The translations under genes were made by a program, and so were the position numbers. The notes beneath the pieces were generated by a model that made no database searches, was not told where the DNA came from, and worked only from the letters and a program-made list of their open reading frames with translations. Shown here one piece after another: positions 27,751-35,360 of a stretch of DNA of 64,000 nucleotides (position 1 is its first letter; every line of letters starts with the position of its first letter). The stretch comes from CBDCFL01 sp965216135 (GTDB lineage Bacteria > Pseudomonadota > Alphaproteobacteria > Rhodobacterales > Rhodobacteraceae), in NCBI GenBank assembly GCA_965216135.1, contig CBDCFL010000024.1:434001-498000 (forward strand). The letters run 5' to 3'.

Positions 27751-28013
27751 ATATTCCTGTCGGGCGACTGATGGAGTGTCCAGAAGTATGCGAACCCCCT
27801 GAAATTCACATGCGTCGCAAATCAGGGTTAACGCCTTATTTTGCTGGGTTTTTGGGTGTATGAATCTTGTCGGCTATCTGACGGCTTTCCGTCGGGCGAC
27901 TTTTTGGGGATTGGCCCGGTTAATGGTGCGGGCGGTTGGTCTGGGGCTTGGGTAAGTGATCAGCATGGCAGATGGCGAGGGGTTTGGCGTGAAATTTTCG
28001 GTGGAAATTTCAT
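27751..28013. other. Intergenic region, no supported gene
   Basis: This stretch is rich in TTGG and GGTT. A 7-bp stem, GAAATTT paired with AAATTTC, lies just before the 23S-like fragment, near where a 23S 3' end would be. It has no run of T after it, so I do not call a terminator. I found no 5S rRNA downstream of the fragment. Confidence 0.35.
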
Positions 28014-28262
28014 GGGGGCTTGCCGCTGGAAAGGCCGGTCACTTGGGTTACCTGTCCGATCATGAGCGGTCCAGCGCTGCCATTGGCTCCGGCGGCTGGT
28101 TCGGCGGTGGATCGTTCACCCCGGTCCTGGTGTGACTTGCGGCCGACTCCTCTTGAAGTATCCTGCACCAGACGCAGGTTGGGACCGAACTGTCTCACGA
28201 CGTGTCTCAAACCCAGCTCACGTACCTCTTTAAATGGCGAACGCGCGGAGCCCTCAGGGGTC
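28014..28262 (-). pseudogene. Diverged fragment of the 23S rRNA 3' end
   Basis: On the minus strand this region follows bacterial 23S rRNA domain V-VI in order. The conserved blocks are GCCATTTAAAGAGGTACGTG, GAGCTGGGTTTGAGAC, GAGACAGTTCGGTCCC, GGATACTTCAAGAGGAGT, GGACCGGGGTGAACGATC and ATGATCGGACAGG. The connecting helices are heavily substituted. The sarcin-ricin loop AGTACGAGAGGACC is altered to AGTCACACCAGGACC, and the CCCC partner of its GGGG stem strand is lost, so it cannot be a working rRNA. The 5' side stops near 28262, where similarity to 23S ends. No 16S, 5S or tRNA spacer lies beside it. Confidence 0.8.
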
Positions 28263-28317
28263 GTATCGTGAAACGCTGGTGTTGGGAATGTTAGGCAGAA
28301 TGCCCACCCTACGCTTG

Positions 28318-28632
28318 CTAAATGGTTGTGGGATTATCCGTTTGATCCGATCTGAATCCCCGTGTGACCCAAAAGACAACTGACAGGATAATAAACGCTG
28401 TGACCGGAACAACGACTTCCCAAGTAAACGCTAAATCAATTCGGTGCAGACCCTCTCCAGATTGGTGGGCCAATACAATAGTTTCATGAAATGTCGCATC
28501 TGCGTCCGAGGTTAGTTCAGCGCTGTTTCTGCGGTAGCCACGCCAACCGCCATAGCCATAAGCCGCCCAAAAACCGAAGTAAGGGAGGCCCAAGGCAATG
28601 GCGAGGCGCTTCAAACCCTTGCGGCGGTGCAT
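28318..28632 (-). CDS. Small two-helix membrane protein, unknown function
   Basis: The 104-aa protein starts MHRRKGLKRLAIALGLPYF; I chose the ATG at 28632 because AAGGAG lies 7 nt upstream on the coding strand. It has two predicted membrane helices (about 9-26 and 72-90), a Gly/Tyr-rich turn (YGYGGWRGYRR) and a charged loop with several acidic residues. I recognise no family. It stands alone between the 23S-like fragment and a cyclase remnant. Confidence 0.6.
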   Translation of the reverse strand: MHRRKGLKRLAIALGLPYFGFWAAYGYGGWRGYRRNSAELTSDADATFHETIVLAHQSGEGLHRIDLAFTWEVVVPVTAFIILSVVFWVTRGFRSDQTDNPTTI

Positions 28633-28716
28633 TTGCTTTCTCCTTTCCAATTTTGTTGGCACCGAAACCCTCGCGCAACTCTGTGTCGCCAATTGGGCGC
28701 GCAACTATAACTGCCC

Positions 28717-28906
28717 CATTAGCCATCGATTGCTGCATTGCCCTTTGACAATATCTCAGGTGATCCAAATCAGGACTTGTTTGCGGTCAGCCTGACGGAA
28801 GACCTAATTACCGATCTATCCAAAATCGCGGGTCTGTTTATGGTGGCCAGCAATTCGACCGCTGCGGTGAAGGATCAGAATCTCCTCATTCGTCGGTCGA
28901 GAAAAT
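28717..28906 (+). pseudogene. Remnant of an adenylate cyclase-type TolB/TPR regulatory domain
   Basis: The frame reads SIAALPFDNISGDPNQ, then LTEDLITDLSKIAGLF and ASNSTAAVK. This is the conserved linker found after class III cyclase or winged-helix domains and before TPR repeats (usual form AVLPFxNxSGDPEQ). A stop codon lies directly upstream, and the right side is cut by an IS200 element. The sequence after that element (near 29495-29540, LGAQGSVNAG) could be its degraded continuation (usual form LEGSVRRAG), but that is weaker. Confidence 0.7.
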
Positions 28907-28971
28907 TCTACTTTCCAATTTTTAGGGTCAGAGCCACCGGCTTCCAGCCGGTCAGCTTCAGCTAATTTCTG

Positions 28972-29035
28972 ATGAACCTTCTCCCTGTTTTTGGCTCGCC
29001 CTTGGGTGAAAGCCAAAAACAGGGAGAAGGTTCAT
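28972..29035 (+). promoter_or_regulatory. IS200 leader hairpin masking the tnpA ribosome binding site
   Basis: A perfect 25-bp stem (28972-28996 with 29011-29035) with a 14-nt loop covers the Shine-Dalgarno region AGGGAG and the first two bases of the tnpA ATG. In IS200 such a leader stem is known to repress transposase translation and block read-through. The second copy keeps the stem with compensatory base changes. Confidence 0.85.
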
Positions 29036-29453
29036 GACCTATTGTACTGGTAGTCATACCAAATTTTACCACCGATATCACATCGTTTGGGTGACCAAAT
29101 ATCGCTACAAGGTTTTGCAGGGTGAACTGCGAGAGCGTTTGCGTGAGATCATCCGCCAGACCTGCAGCGAAATGGGTGTCCGGATCGAGAAGGGCGTCTT
29201 ATCCAGCGATCATGTGCATATATTCGTGTCGATCCCGCCGCATTTGGCACTCTCAACGGTGATGCAACGGATCAAGGGGCGATCTTCGCGCAAGATACAG
29301 ATGGAGTTTCCAGACCTGAAAAAACGGTTTTGGGGCAGGCGGTTTTGGGCCCGGGGATATTTCTCGACCACATCAGGAAATGTGACCGACGACGTTATAC
29401 TTCAGTATCTGGAGATCCACTCCAAAAGAAAACCTACCGGCATCAGCCGGTAG
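29034..29453 (+). CDS. tnpA: IS200-type transposase TnpA, copy 1
   Basis: The 139-aa protein is a full-length Y1 HUH transposase: H60-V-H62 is the metal-binding HUH motif (SSDHVHIFV) and Y125 in VILQYLE is the expected nucleophile. It cuts and joins single-stranded DNA at the subterminal hairpins. The start codon lies in the leader stem and the stop codon in the right-end hairpin. There is no accessory tnpB gene. Confidence 0.95.
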   Translation: MTYCTGSHTKFYHRYHIVWVTKYRYKVLQGELRERLREIIRQTCSEMGVRIEKGVLSSDHVHIFVSIPPHLALSTVMQRIKGRSSRKIQMEFPDLKKRFWGRRFWARGYFSTTSGNVTDDVILQYLEIHSKRKPTGISR

Positions 29454-29680
29454 TGGTTTAGTTTCAAACGCCACTAATTTCCGGGGATTGCCCACCAATC
29501 TCCATATTTTGGGCGCGCAAGGAAGTGTCAACGCCGGACTAAAACTACTGCACTCGCCGGAGAGAAAGTACCTCAGTTTGACAGGCATAGGTTTGTCCAT
29601 AGACCCGCATAGCGGAGTGCCCCCGAATAGCGACGCAGTTGTGCGGGGCTGTGGTCAAACCGGGGGGCGTTGTTTGGGTT

Positions 29681-30436
29681 TCAGGCTTTGTCTGACTGTC
29701 GGCTGTGTTTGAGGCGGTAGCTTTCGCCGTTCATTTCCAGGATGTGGACGTGGTGGGTCAGCCGGTCGAGAAGCGCGCCAGTAAGGCGTTCCGAGCCGAA
29801 GGTGCTGGTCCATTCATCGAACGGCAGGTTGGACGTCACAATGGTTGATCCGCGCTCGTAGCGTTGTGAGAAGACCTCAAACAGCAGTTCAGCGCCGGTT
29901 GTTGACAGGGGCACATATCCAAGCTCATCGATGATCAGCAGGCTGTATTTGCTCAGTTGCTTCTGCAGACGCAGCAGGCGCTTCTCATCCCGGGCTTCGA
30001 GGAGTTCATGGACCAAAGCAGATGCGGTGATGAAGCCGACAGCCAGGCCCTTCTGACAGGCTGCCAACCCAAGGCCGAGGCCAATATGCGTCTTGCCGGT
30101 GCCGCTGTTTCCCACGGCGATGATGTTCTCATTGCGGCTGATGTAATCACAGCGCGCCAACTCCATCACCAGCATCTTGTTCAACGAGGGCATGGCCTTG
30201 AAGTCAAAGCTGTCGAGACTTTTGACGGCCGGGAACTTTGCAGCCTTGATCCGCCGTTCCACCATGCGTCGCTCCCGGTCGATGAGCTCCAGTTCGGCGA
30301 GGCGCAAAAGGTAGCGGGAATGATCGATGCCTTCCGCCGCGCATTGTTTGGCGACCTTGTCATACTCACGCAGGAAAGTCGGCAGACGCAGGCTCTTCAG
30401 ATGATGGGCCAGCAACAGTTGAGGTGTATCCGTCAT
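29681..30436 (-). CDS. istB: IS21 transposition helper ATPase IstB
   Basis: The 251-aa AAA+ protein has a Walker A motif GNSGTGKTH near residue 110 and a Walker B LLIIDELGYVPLS, plus TSNLPFDEWTSTF. IstB regulates IstA target capture. I chose the ATG at 30436, which overlaps the istA stop in TGATG; that overlap is typical of the family. It looks intact. Confidence 0.95.
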   Translation of the reverse strand: MTDTPQLLLAHHLKSLRLPTFLREYDKVAKQCAAEGIDHSRYLLRLAELELIDRERRMVERRIKAAKFPAVKSLDSFDFKAMPSLNKMLVMELARCDYISRNENIIAVGNSGTGKTHIGLGLGLAACQKGLAVGFITASALVHELLEARDEKRLLRLQKQLSKYSLLIIDELGYVPLSTTGAELLFEVFSQRYERGSTIVTSNLPFDEWTSTFGSERLTGALLDRLTHHVHILEMNGESYRLKHSRQSDKA

Positions 30437-32085
30437 CACCGGTCCCCTGACAACAGCGCCATGTAGTCGCCTGGGGATGTGACCGCGACATGGGCTTTCG
30501 GGAGGTAGGGATAAACCGTCATATCCAGCCGGGAAGGTCTGCGTTCGATCCGGCACAGCACCAAATGCTTCACCGCATCAAAGCCAATTGTGCCGCGTTC
30601 GAGAGCACTCTGTATCCCGGCTTCAACATCCGCGATCTGGAAGATCTCCAGCAGTCGCAGAACCTGAACGAACTCACGTTTGCCCTTTTTACCCATCCGG
30701 GCCTCCATAAGGCGGCGCAAGATGAGAAAGGCTTCAGGCAGTTCCCAATCAGCCAGCGGGGCTGCCTGATCAAGCGCATTGGTCTTCTGTTCGATCAGTG
30801 CCAGGTAATGAAGCGGATTGAAGATGTAATCTTCTTTCTCCCAGGAGCGAGGGTGACGGGCGATGACTTCTGTTCCACAGGTAATCACCACCTCATGCAC
30901 ATAGCCCCGCACCAGAACTTCCTGGTGACCAAAAGCCGTTGGAACAGAATAATCGTTGCCGCGATATCGTACGAGGGACAGTGAGCTCACCCGAACTGAT
31001 TGCTTGTCGCAGGCGTCATAGGGGACAACTGGCAAAGGCTGAAGCCGTTCCGCATCAGCCTCAATCCGTTCGCCAATCGTGCCTTTGTGACCCCGCAGTT
31101 TGTCACCCATGCGCTTGCGGCATTGTTCGGCCAGATGCGCATTGAGATCATCAAAGCTGGCAAATTGCGGCTTGGGCACCATGAAGTTGCGCCGGGTGTA
31201 TCCCACCATCCCCTCGACTTTGCCTTTGTCATTCCCCTTGCCGGGACGGCCAAATCGATCCTCAAACAGATAATGCGACACCAGTTCCGAGAATACACGG
31301 GTCCGTTTGCGTGTCCCATCCCCGAGAATGCGGGCAACTGCGATCCGCGTATTGTCATAAAGGATCGACACAGGCACACCGCCGAAGAACGCGAACGCCG
31401 CGACATGCGCATCACAGAATGCTTCCGTCGTCTCAGCCGGATACGCCTTCAAAAAACATGCATCCGAATGTGGCAGGTCCATCACCAGAAAGTGGATCTT
31501 TTGTTCGACACCGCCAATCACGGCGAGTGCCTCGCCAAAATCCGCCTGAGCATGGCCTGGCGGATGCGACAGTGGCACGAACATCTCCCGCTGACGCTGC
31601 CTGGCCGCGAAGATATAGTCCTTCACAATCGAGGCTGTGTGAAAAGTCGAATACTTTAAAGAAATCGCTACGCTCGTAGTGGCAATGTGCGAAAGTATTG
31701 CCTCAGCTCGATCAGAGAGCCCGAAATTTCGAGGATTTTGGCCCCTCTCATATGACTTGCAGAGTTTTCACACGGTCTGAATCGTGATGCCGCCTTCAAA
31801 GTCATGCTCATCACGCAGTCGTTCAAATATCCGTTTCGACGTGTGTCGCTGCTTCTTTGGAACCAGCTTATCTGCCTCAAGGGTCTGATCAATAATCCCG
31901 GTAAACGCATCCAACTTCGGGCGTCGTACAGGTTGGCTGCGCCGGTATCCGGGCGGAAAAGAAAACGCCAACATCTTGGCGATGGTGCGTGGATCAACTC
32001 CAAATACCCGCGCCGCTTCCCGGCTGCTCATACCGTCAATTAAAACTGCATGACGTACCCGACCGTACAAATCCACGTTCTTCAT
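30436..32085 (-). pseudogene. istA: IS21 transposase istA interrupted by a 148-bp insertion
   Basis: The N-terminal part (from ATG 32085) holds the helix-turn-helix domain (GMSSREAARVFGVDPRTIAKML) and stops inside the insertion after GGITIQTV. The rest (KDYIFAARQRQREMFVPL to LLSGDR) holds the integrase core (QADFGEA, ILYDNTRIA, GNDKGKVEGMVGY). Removing the insertion with one 5-bp repeat gives GGITIVKDYI, the sequence expected for IstA. As it stands, full-length IstA cannot be made. Confidence 0.9.
31632..31779. mobile_element. MITE-like 148-bp insertion in istA
   Basis: The ends AGGCTGTGTGAAAAGTC and (inverted) AGACCGTGTGAAAACTC form an imperfect 17-bp terminal repeat. AATCG at 31627-31631 and 31780-31784 is a 5-bp target duplication. 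There is no transposase gene inside, so it must be moved in trans. I found no parent element with these ends in the window. Confidence 0.82.
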
Positions 32086-32167
32086 CCCCGCCCTCTGAAA
32101 ACAGAAAGCATAACACTGATGGAGTTTTACTCCGGCCAACCAGACATTCTGGCCGCTTCAGTGAGGG

Positions 32168-32554
32168 ATTATTGCACCGGCGTTCTCACTGGCCTGTTCC
32201 CAGGACCATCCGTTTGCCTCGCGCGCCACAATTCCTGCCGAACTGATGGCCGAGGAACCTTATGTCGACCGACTTTCCTGCGAATTTCGCAGCCAGAACA
32301 TCGACCACTTTATGGATCGCAACATCCTGATGCGGCCGCGTTTCAGCTCTGACCGTGAAGACTGGGTTCAGAAAATGGTGTCCGGGGGCCATGCTGTCTG
32401 TATCATGTCGGAACGCACGGCGACCCTTGCGGGTATCATCTCGCGCGAGAAGATGGAACTGGAACGCGAGGTCGTTTTTGTCACCGTTTCCGGGTCCGGC
32501 ACACCGGTTGAATTGCGTCAGGTCTTGGCCATGACCGGCAAATACGACTGGTGA
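32168..32554 (+). pseudogene. C-terminal remnant of a LysR-type regulator
   Basis: The frame reads ACSQDHPFASRATIPAELM, then EEPYVDRLSCEFR and SGGHAVCIMSERTA, the second half of a LysR substrate-binding domain. The DNA-binding N-terminus is missing; the frame meets a stop just upstream and the IS21 end lies about 25 bp further. The stop TGA (32552-32554) touches the IS630 copy 2 boundary. It probably once regulated a neighbouring gene such as msrB-msrA, but that is guesswork. Confidence 0.75.
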
Positions 32555-32583
32555 TACCAACGGCATCAATTTCTGACTCTGTG

Positions 32584-32620
32584 GGGATTCCCAAATCGGT
32601 TTTGATCTGATTCAAGGTTG
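32584..32620 (+). promoter_or_regulatory. IS630 leader motif shared with IS5
   Basis: GGGATTCCCAAATCGG (32584-32599) and TGATTCAAGGTTG (32608-32620) stand 8 nt apart, about 16 nt ahead of the transposase ATG. Both blocks match the IS5 leader at 13871-13907 base for base. The same pair occurs in copies 1 and 3. Confidence 0.7.
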
Positions 32621-32636
32621 GCAAAGGAGGATCGCC

Positions 32637-33704
32637 ATGCCAGCCAGTGTTCCGCTTCGTCGCGACTTTGATGCCCGCCACCTTCGTAAACTCGCCAGCC
32701 GTTGCAAGGATGCCCGGCAGAGCCGCCGTCTGTTGTCTCTTGCGGCGGTCTACGATGGCATGCGCCGTGGAGAGGCCGCAAGGATCGGTGGGATGGATCG
32801 CCAAACCCTGCGGGACTGGGTTCACCGGTTCAACGAAGAGGGACCGGATGGCCTCACCAACCGCAAGGGCGCGGGCCGGACGCGCTACCTGAGCGATGTC
32901 CAGATGAAAGAACTTGGCGAGATTGTCGAGACCGGCCCCGATCCGGCGGTGGACGGGGTTGTCCGCTGGCGGCGGATCGACCTGAAGCGGGTGATCGAGG
33001 CGCGCTTTGGCGTCATCTATTCCGAGCGCGGGATATCCAGACTGCTTGGCGAACTGGGCTTTGCCCATATCAGCGCCCGCCCGCAGCATCCCAGGCAGGA
33101 TAAGCGGATCATCGAGGCGTTTAAAAAAAACTTCGCCGACACGCTCCAGGTGCATATAGCTGACCTGCCAGCGGGAACGCCGGTGGAGATCTGGTTCCAG
33201 GACGAAGCACGCCTTGGCCAGAAGAATGGCCTGACGCGCCTGTGGGCGAGAAAGGGCACGCGCCCCCGCCAGCCGGCCGATCAGCGCTATCACAACGCCT
33301 ATCTGTTCGGCGCCATCTGTCCGGCTCACGGCAAGGGGGCGGCGCTCATGCTGCCTTGGGCGGACGCGCAAGCCATGCAGATGCATCTCGACGAGATCAG
33401 CCGCCACGTCGCCCGAAAGGCCCATGCGGTTGTGCTGATGGATCGGGCCGGATGGCACACCACCGGCAAACTCAAAGTCCCGAAGAACCTCACCATCATC
33501 CTGCTGCCATCGCGCGCTCCGGAACTGAACCCGGTGGAAAATATCTGGCAGTACTTGCGCGCCAATTGGCTCTCCAACCGCGTGTTCGAAGACTACAATG
33601 CCATCGTCGATGCTGGATGCGAAGCTTGGAACAAGCTCATCGCACAGCCCGAAACCATCACATCAATCGGAATGCGAAAATGGGCCCATATCGGTCAATG
33701 TTAA
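32637..33704 (+). CDS. IS630-family transposase (copy 2)
   Basis: The 355-aa protein appears intact and identical to copy 3: MPASVPLRRDFDARHLRKLA, the helix-turn-helix region near residue 50, and DDE motifs WFQDEARLGQKN, VLMDRAGWH and LNPVENIWQYL. AGGAGG lies 7 nt before the ATG. Unlike IS630 elements B and C it is a single open frame, even across an A8 run. Confidence 0.95.
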   Translation: MPASVPLRRDFDARHLRKLASRCKDARQSRRLLSLAAVYDGMRRGEAARIGGMDRQTLRDWVHRFNEEGPDGLTNRKGAGRTRYLSDVQMKELGEIVETGPDPAVDGVVRWRRIDLKRVIEARFGVIYSERGISRLLGELGFAHISARPQHPRQDKRIIEAFKKNFADTLQVHIADLPAGTPVEIWFQDEARLGQKNGLTRLWARKGTRPRQPADQRYHNAYLFGAICPAHGKGAALMLPWADAQAMQMHLDEISRHVARKAHAVVLMDRAGWHTTGKLKVPKNLTIILLPSRAPELNPVENIWQYLRANWLSNRVFEDYNAIVDAGCEAWNKLIAQPETITSIGMRKWAHIGQC

Positions 33705-33823
33705 ATGCCGCTGGTATTACGCGCACCTTGGGAATGGAACCTATAGGCACGGTCTATTGGTAACTGGGTCCATTCGTTGCCATCTAGGTTCCAACGAAAC
33801 GACAAAAGCATATGAGGACGGCG

Positions 33824-34270
33824 ATGAAATACGCGAAATCCGATGAAGCTCTGGCCAATCTGACGCCCGAGCAGTTCCGCGTCACTCAGCAAAGCGGGAC
33901 AGAGCGTGCCTTTACCGGCGAATATTACAAGACGGCGGAGGCCGGCATCTATGTCGACATCGTTTCGGGCGAGCCTTTGTTTGCCTCGTCCGACAAGTTT
34001 GACTCGCACTGCGGTTGGCCGAGCTTTACCAAGCCGATAGAGCCTACCCTTGTTAACGAGATCAGCGATGAAACCCACGGCATGGCGCGCACCGAAGTGC
34101 GTTCCAGCCATGGCGACAGCCATTTGGGGCATGTGTTTGACGATGGCCCAAGCGATAAAGGTGGGCTGCGGTATTGTATCAATTCCGCCAGTCTGCGGTT
34201 TGTGGCGCGTGATGACATGGCGGCAGAAGGCTATGGCGATTATCTGAACCAGGTGGAGGATGTGACATGA
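33824..34270 (+). CDS. msrB: Peptide-methionine (R)-S-oxide reductase MsrB, zinc-less form
   Basis: The 148-aa protein has the MsrB core: KFDSHCGWPSF, DSHLGHVFDDGP and the catalytic C118 in RYCINSASLRF; C63 is the likely recycling cysteine. The two CxxC zinc pairs of classical MsrB are absent, as in the zinc-free subgroup. It reduces methionine-R-sulfoxide in proteins using thioredoxin. I chose the ATG at 33824, after GAGG. It overlaps msrA by 4 bp (ATGA). Confidence 0.95.
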   Translation: MKYAKSDEALANLTPEQFRVTQQSGTERAFTGEYYKTAEAGIYVDIVSGEPLFASSDKFDSHCGWPSFTKPIEPTLVNEISDETHGMARTEVRSSHGDSHLGHVFDDGPSDKGGLRYCINSASLRFVARDDMAAEGYGDYLNQVEDVT

Positions 34271-34773
34271 GTGAACGTGCAGTTCTGGCCGGTGGTTGTT
34301 TCTGGGGCATGCAGGATCTGATCCGCAAAATGCCCGGCGTTCGATCCACTCGGGTCGGCTATACCGGCGGCGACGTAAAATTTGCGACCTACCGCATCCA
34401 CGGCAACCACGCCGAGGGGATCGAAATTGTTTTTGATCCAGGGAAGACCAGCTATCGCAAATTGCTGGAGTTTTTCTTTCAGATTCACGATCCGAGCACG
34501 GCAGACCGCCAGGGCAACGATCGCGGTGCGTCTTATCGTTCAGCAATTTACTATGTGGATGACGCGCAAAAGGCCGTGGCCGAAGATACGATCGCCGATG
34601 TGGATGCCTCGGGCCTCTGGCCCGGCAAAGTGGTGACCGAGGTTGAGCCTGTGGGCGACTTTTGGGAAGCTGAGCCGGAGCATCAGGATTATCTGAAACG
34701 CACTCCGCATGGCTATACCTGCCACTTTGTGCGGCCCAACTGGGTTTTGCCCATACGTCAGGCTGCTGAATAA
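34267..34773 (+). CDS. msrA: Peptide-methionine (S)-S-oxide reductase MsrA
   Basis: The 168-aa protein has the MsrA catalytic GGCFWG with C11, the GYTGG motif, and EGIEIVFDP and FFFQIHDPST downstream. It repairs methionine-S-sulfoxide. Overlap with msrB (ATGA) indicates translational coupling, so both stereoisomers are handled by one transcript. A redoxin gene follows 52 bp later. Confidence 0.96.
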   Translation: MSERAVLAGGCFWGMQDLIRKMPGVRSTRVGYTGGDVKFATYRIHGNHAEGIEIVFDPGKTSYRKLLEFFFQIHDPSTADRQGNDRGASYRSAIYYVDDAQKAVAEDTIADVDASGLWPGKVVTEVEPVGDFWEAEPEHQDYLKRTPHGYTCHFVRPNWVLPIRQAAE

Positions 34774-34825
34774 CCGATAAGCCATTCGCTCAAGCCTGCG
34801 ACCGGGCCATGGGGAAGGACAGACC

Positions 34826-35326
34826 ATGCAGTTTGGATCTTTGCACAACGCAGCGAGCGAGCTGCGCGTGAATGACTGGATCGATGCTGATGGGAATGCA
34901 ATGGACGAACCGCTTAGGCTCGCCGATCTGGGCGAGGGCTATAAGATCATCTATTGTTTTCAGCACTGGTGCCCGGGATGTCATTCCCGCGGTTTTCCGA
35001 CGCTGAAATTCCTGCACGACAACCTGAAAGACGAAGGTTTTGGTTTTGCGGTTATCCAGACGGTATTTGAAGGTGCCGAGGTCAACACATTCGACAAACT
35101 GCGCGTTAATCAGGAGCGATACAGCCTGACAATTCAGTTCGGCCATGACGTTCCGCCTAAAGGCGCGCAATATCCGACCTTTATGGAGGATTACCGCAGT
35201 GGTGGCACGCCCTGGTTCACGGTGATCGACCCGGACGGGAATATTGTGTTCGCCGATTTCCGGCTGGACCCGGCGCGGTTTCTGGCAGCACTTGGTGCCG
35301 AAGACGCCGATCTGAAGCGGGCCTGA
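34826..35326 (+). CDS. Thioredoxin-like redoxin family protein
   Basis: The 166-aa protein has a thioredoxin fold with active site W48-C49-P50-G51-C52 and a cis-proline segment GGTPWFTVIDPDG. No signal peptide is seen, so it is cytoplasmic. It may reduce MsrA/MsrB or peroxides; the position directly after msrBA supports a repair role. GGGGAAGGACAG before the ATG contains the ribosome binding site. Confidence 0.82.
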   Translation: MQFGSLHNAASELRVNDWIDADGNAMDEPLRLADLGEGYKIIYCFQHWCPGCHSRGFPTLKFLHDNLKDEGFGFAVIQTVFEGAEVNTFDKLRVNQERYSLTIQFGHDVPPKGAQYPTFMEDYRSGGTPWFTVIDPDGNIVFADFRLDPARFLAALGAEDADLKRA

Positions 35327-35360
35327 AAATTGCGGTGGTGGCGGTGTCGCCACCGGTCAC

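Larger units (their letters stand above)
28907..29461 (+). mobile_element. IS200-type element, copy 1
   Basis: The left end carries the hairpin ACCGGCT-TCC-AGCCGGT (28936-28952) and the right end CTACCGGC-ATCA-GCCGGTAG (29434-29453), typical subterminal structures of single-strand transposing IS200/IS605 elements. The boundaries were set by where identity with the second copy (45612-46166) stops. It interrupts a cyclase-like remnant. Confidence 0.88.
29549..32142 (-). mobile_element. IS21-family element with istA and istB
   Basis: The left end TGCACTCGCCGGAGAGAAAG and the inverted right end TGGTTGGCCGGAGTAAAACT share the TG start and the GCCGGAG core. They enclose an istA-istB pair on the minus strand. 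Its istA gene carries a 148-bp insertion at 31632-31779. The exact ends are less certain than the gene content. Confidence 0.75.
32555..33716 (+). mobile_element. IS630-family element, copy 2 of 3
   Basis: It runs from TACCAACGGCATC at 32555 to the inverted TACCAGCGGCATT end at 33716, 1162 bp. It is near-identical to copies 1 and 3 over its whole length, implying recent transposition. It sits directly after the LysR remnant and before msrB. Confidence 0.95.

Noticed and set aside
27990..28013. Short GAAATTT/AAATTTC hairpin as a terminator
   Set aside because: The stem is A/T-rich, only 7 bp, and no T run follows on either strand.
27841..28065. Plus-strand 74-aa frame MLGFWVYESCRLSDG
   Set aside because: It overlaps the 23S-like fragment, has Gly/Trp-rich composition without homology and no ribosome binding site.
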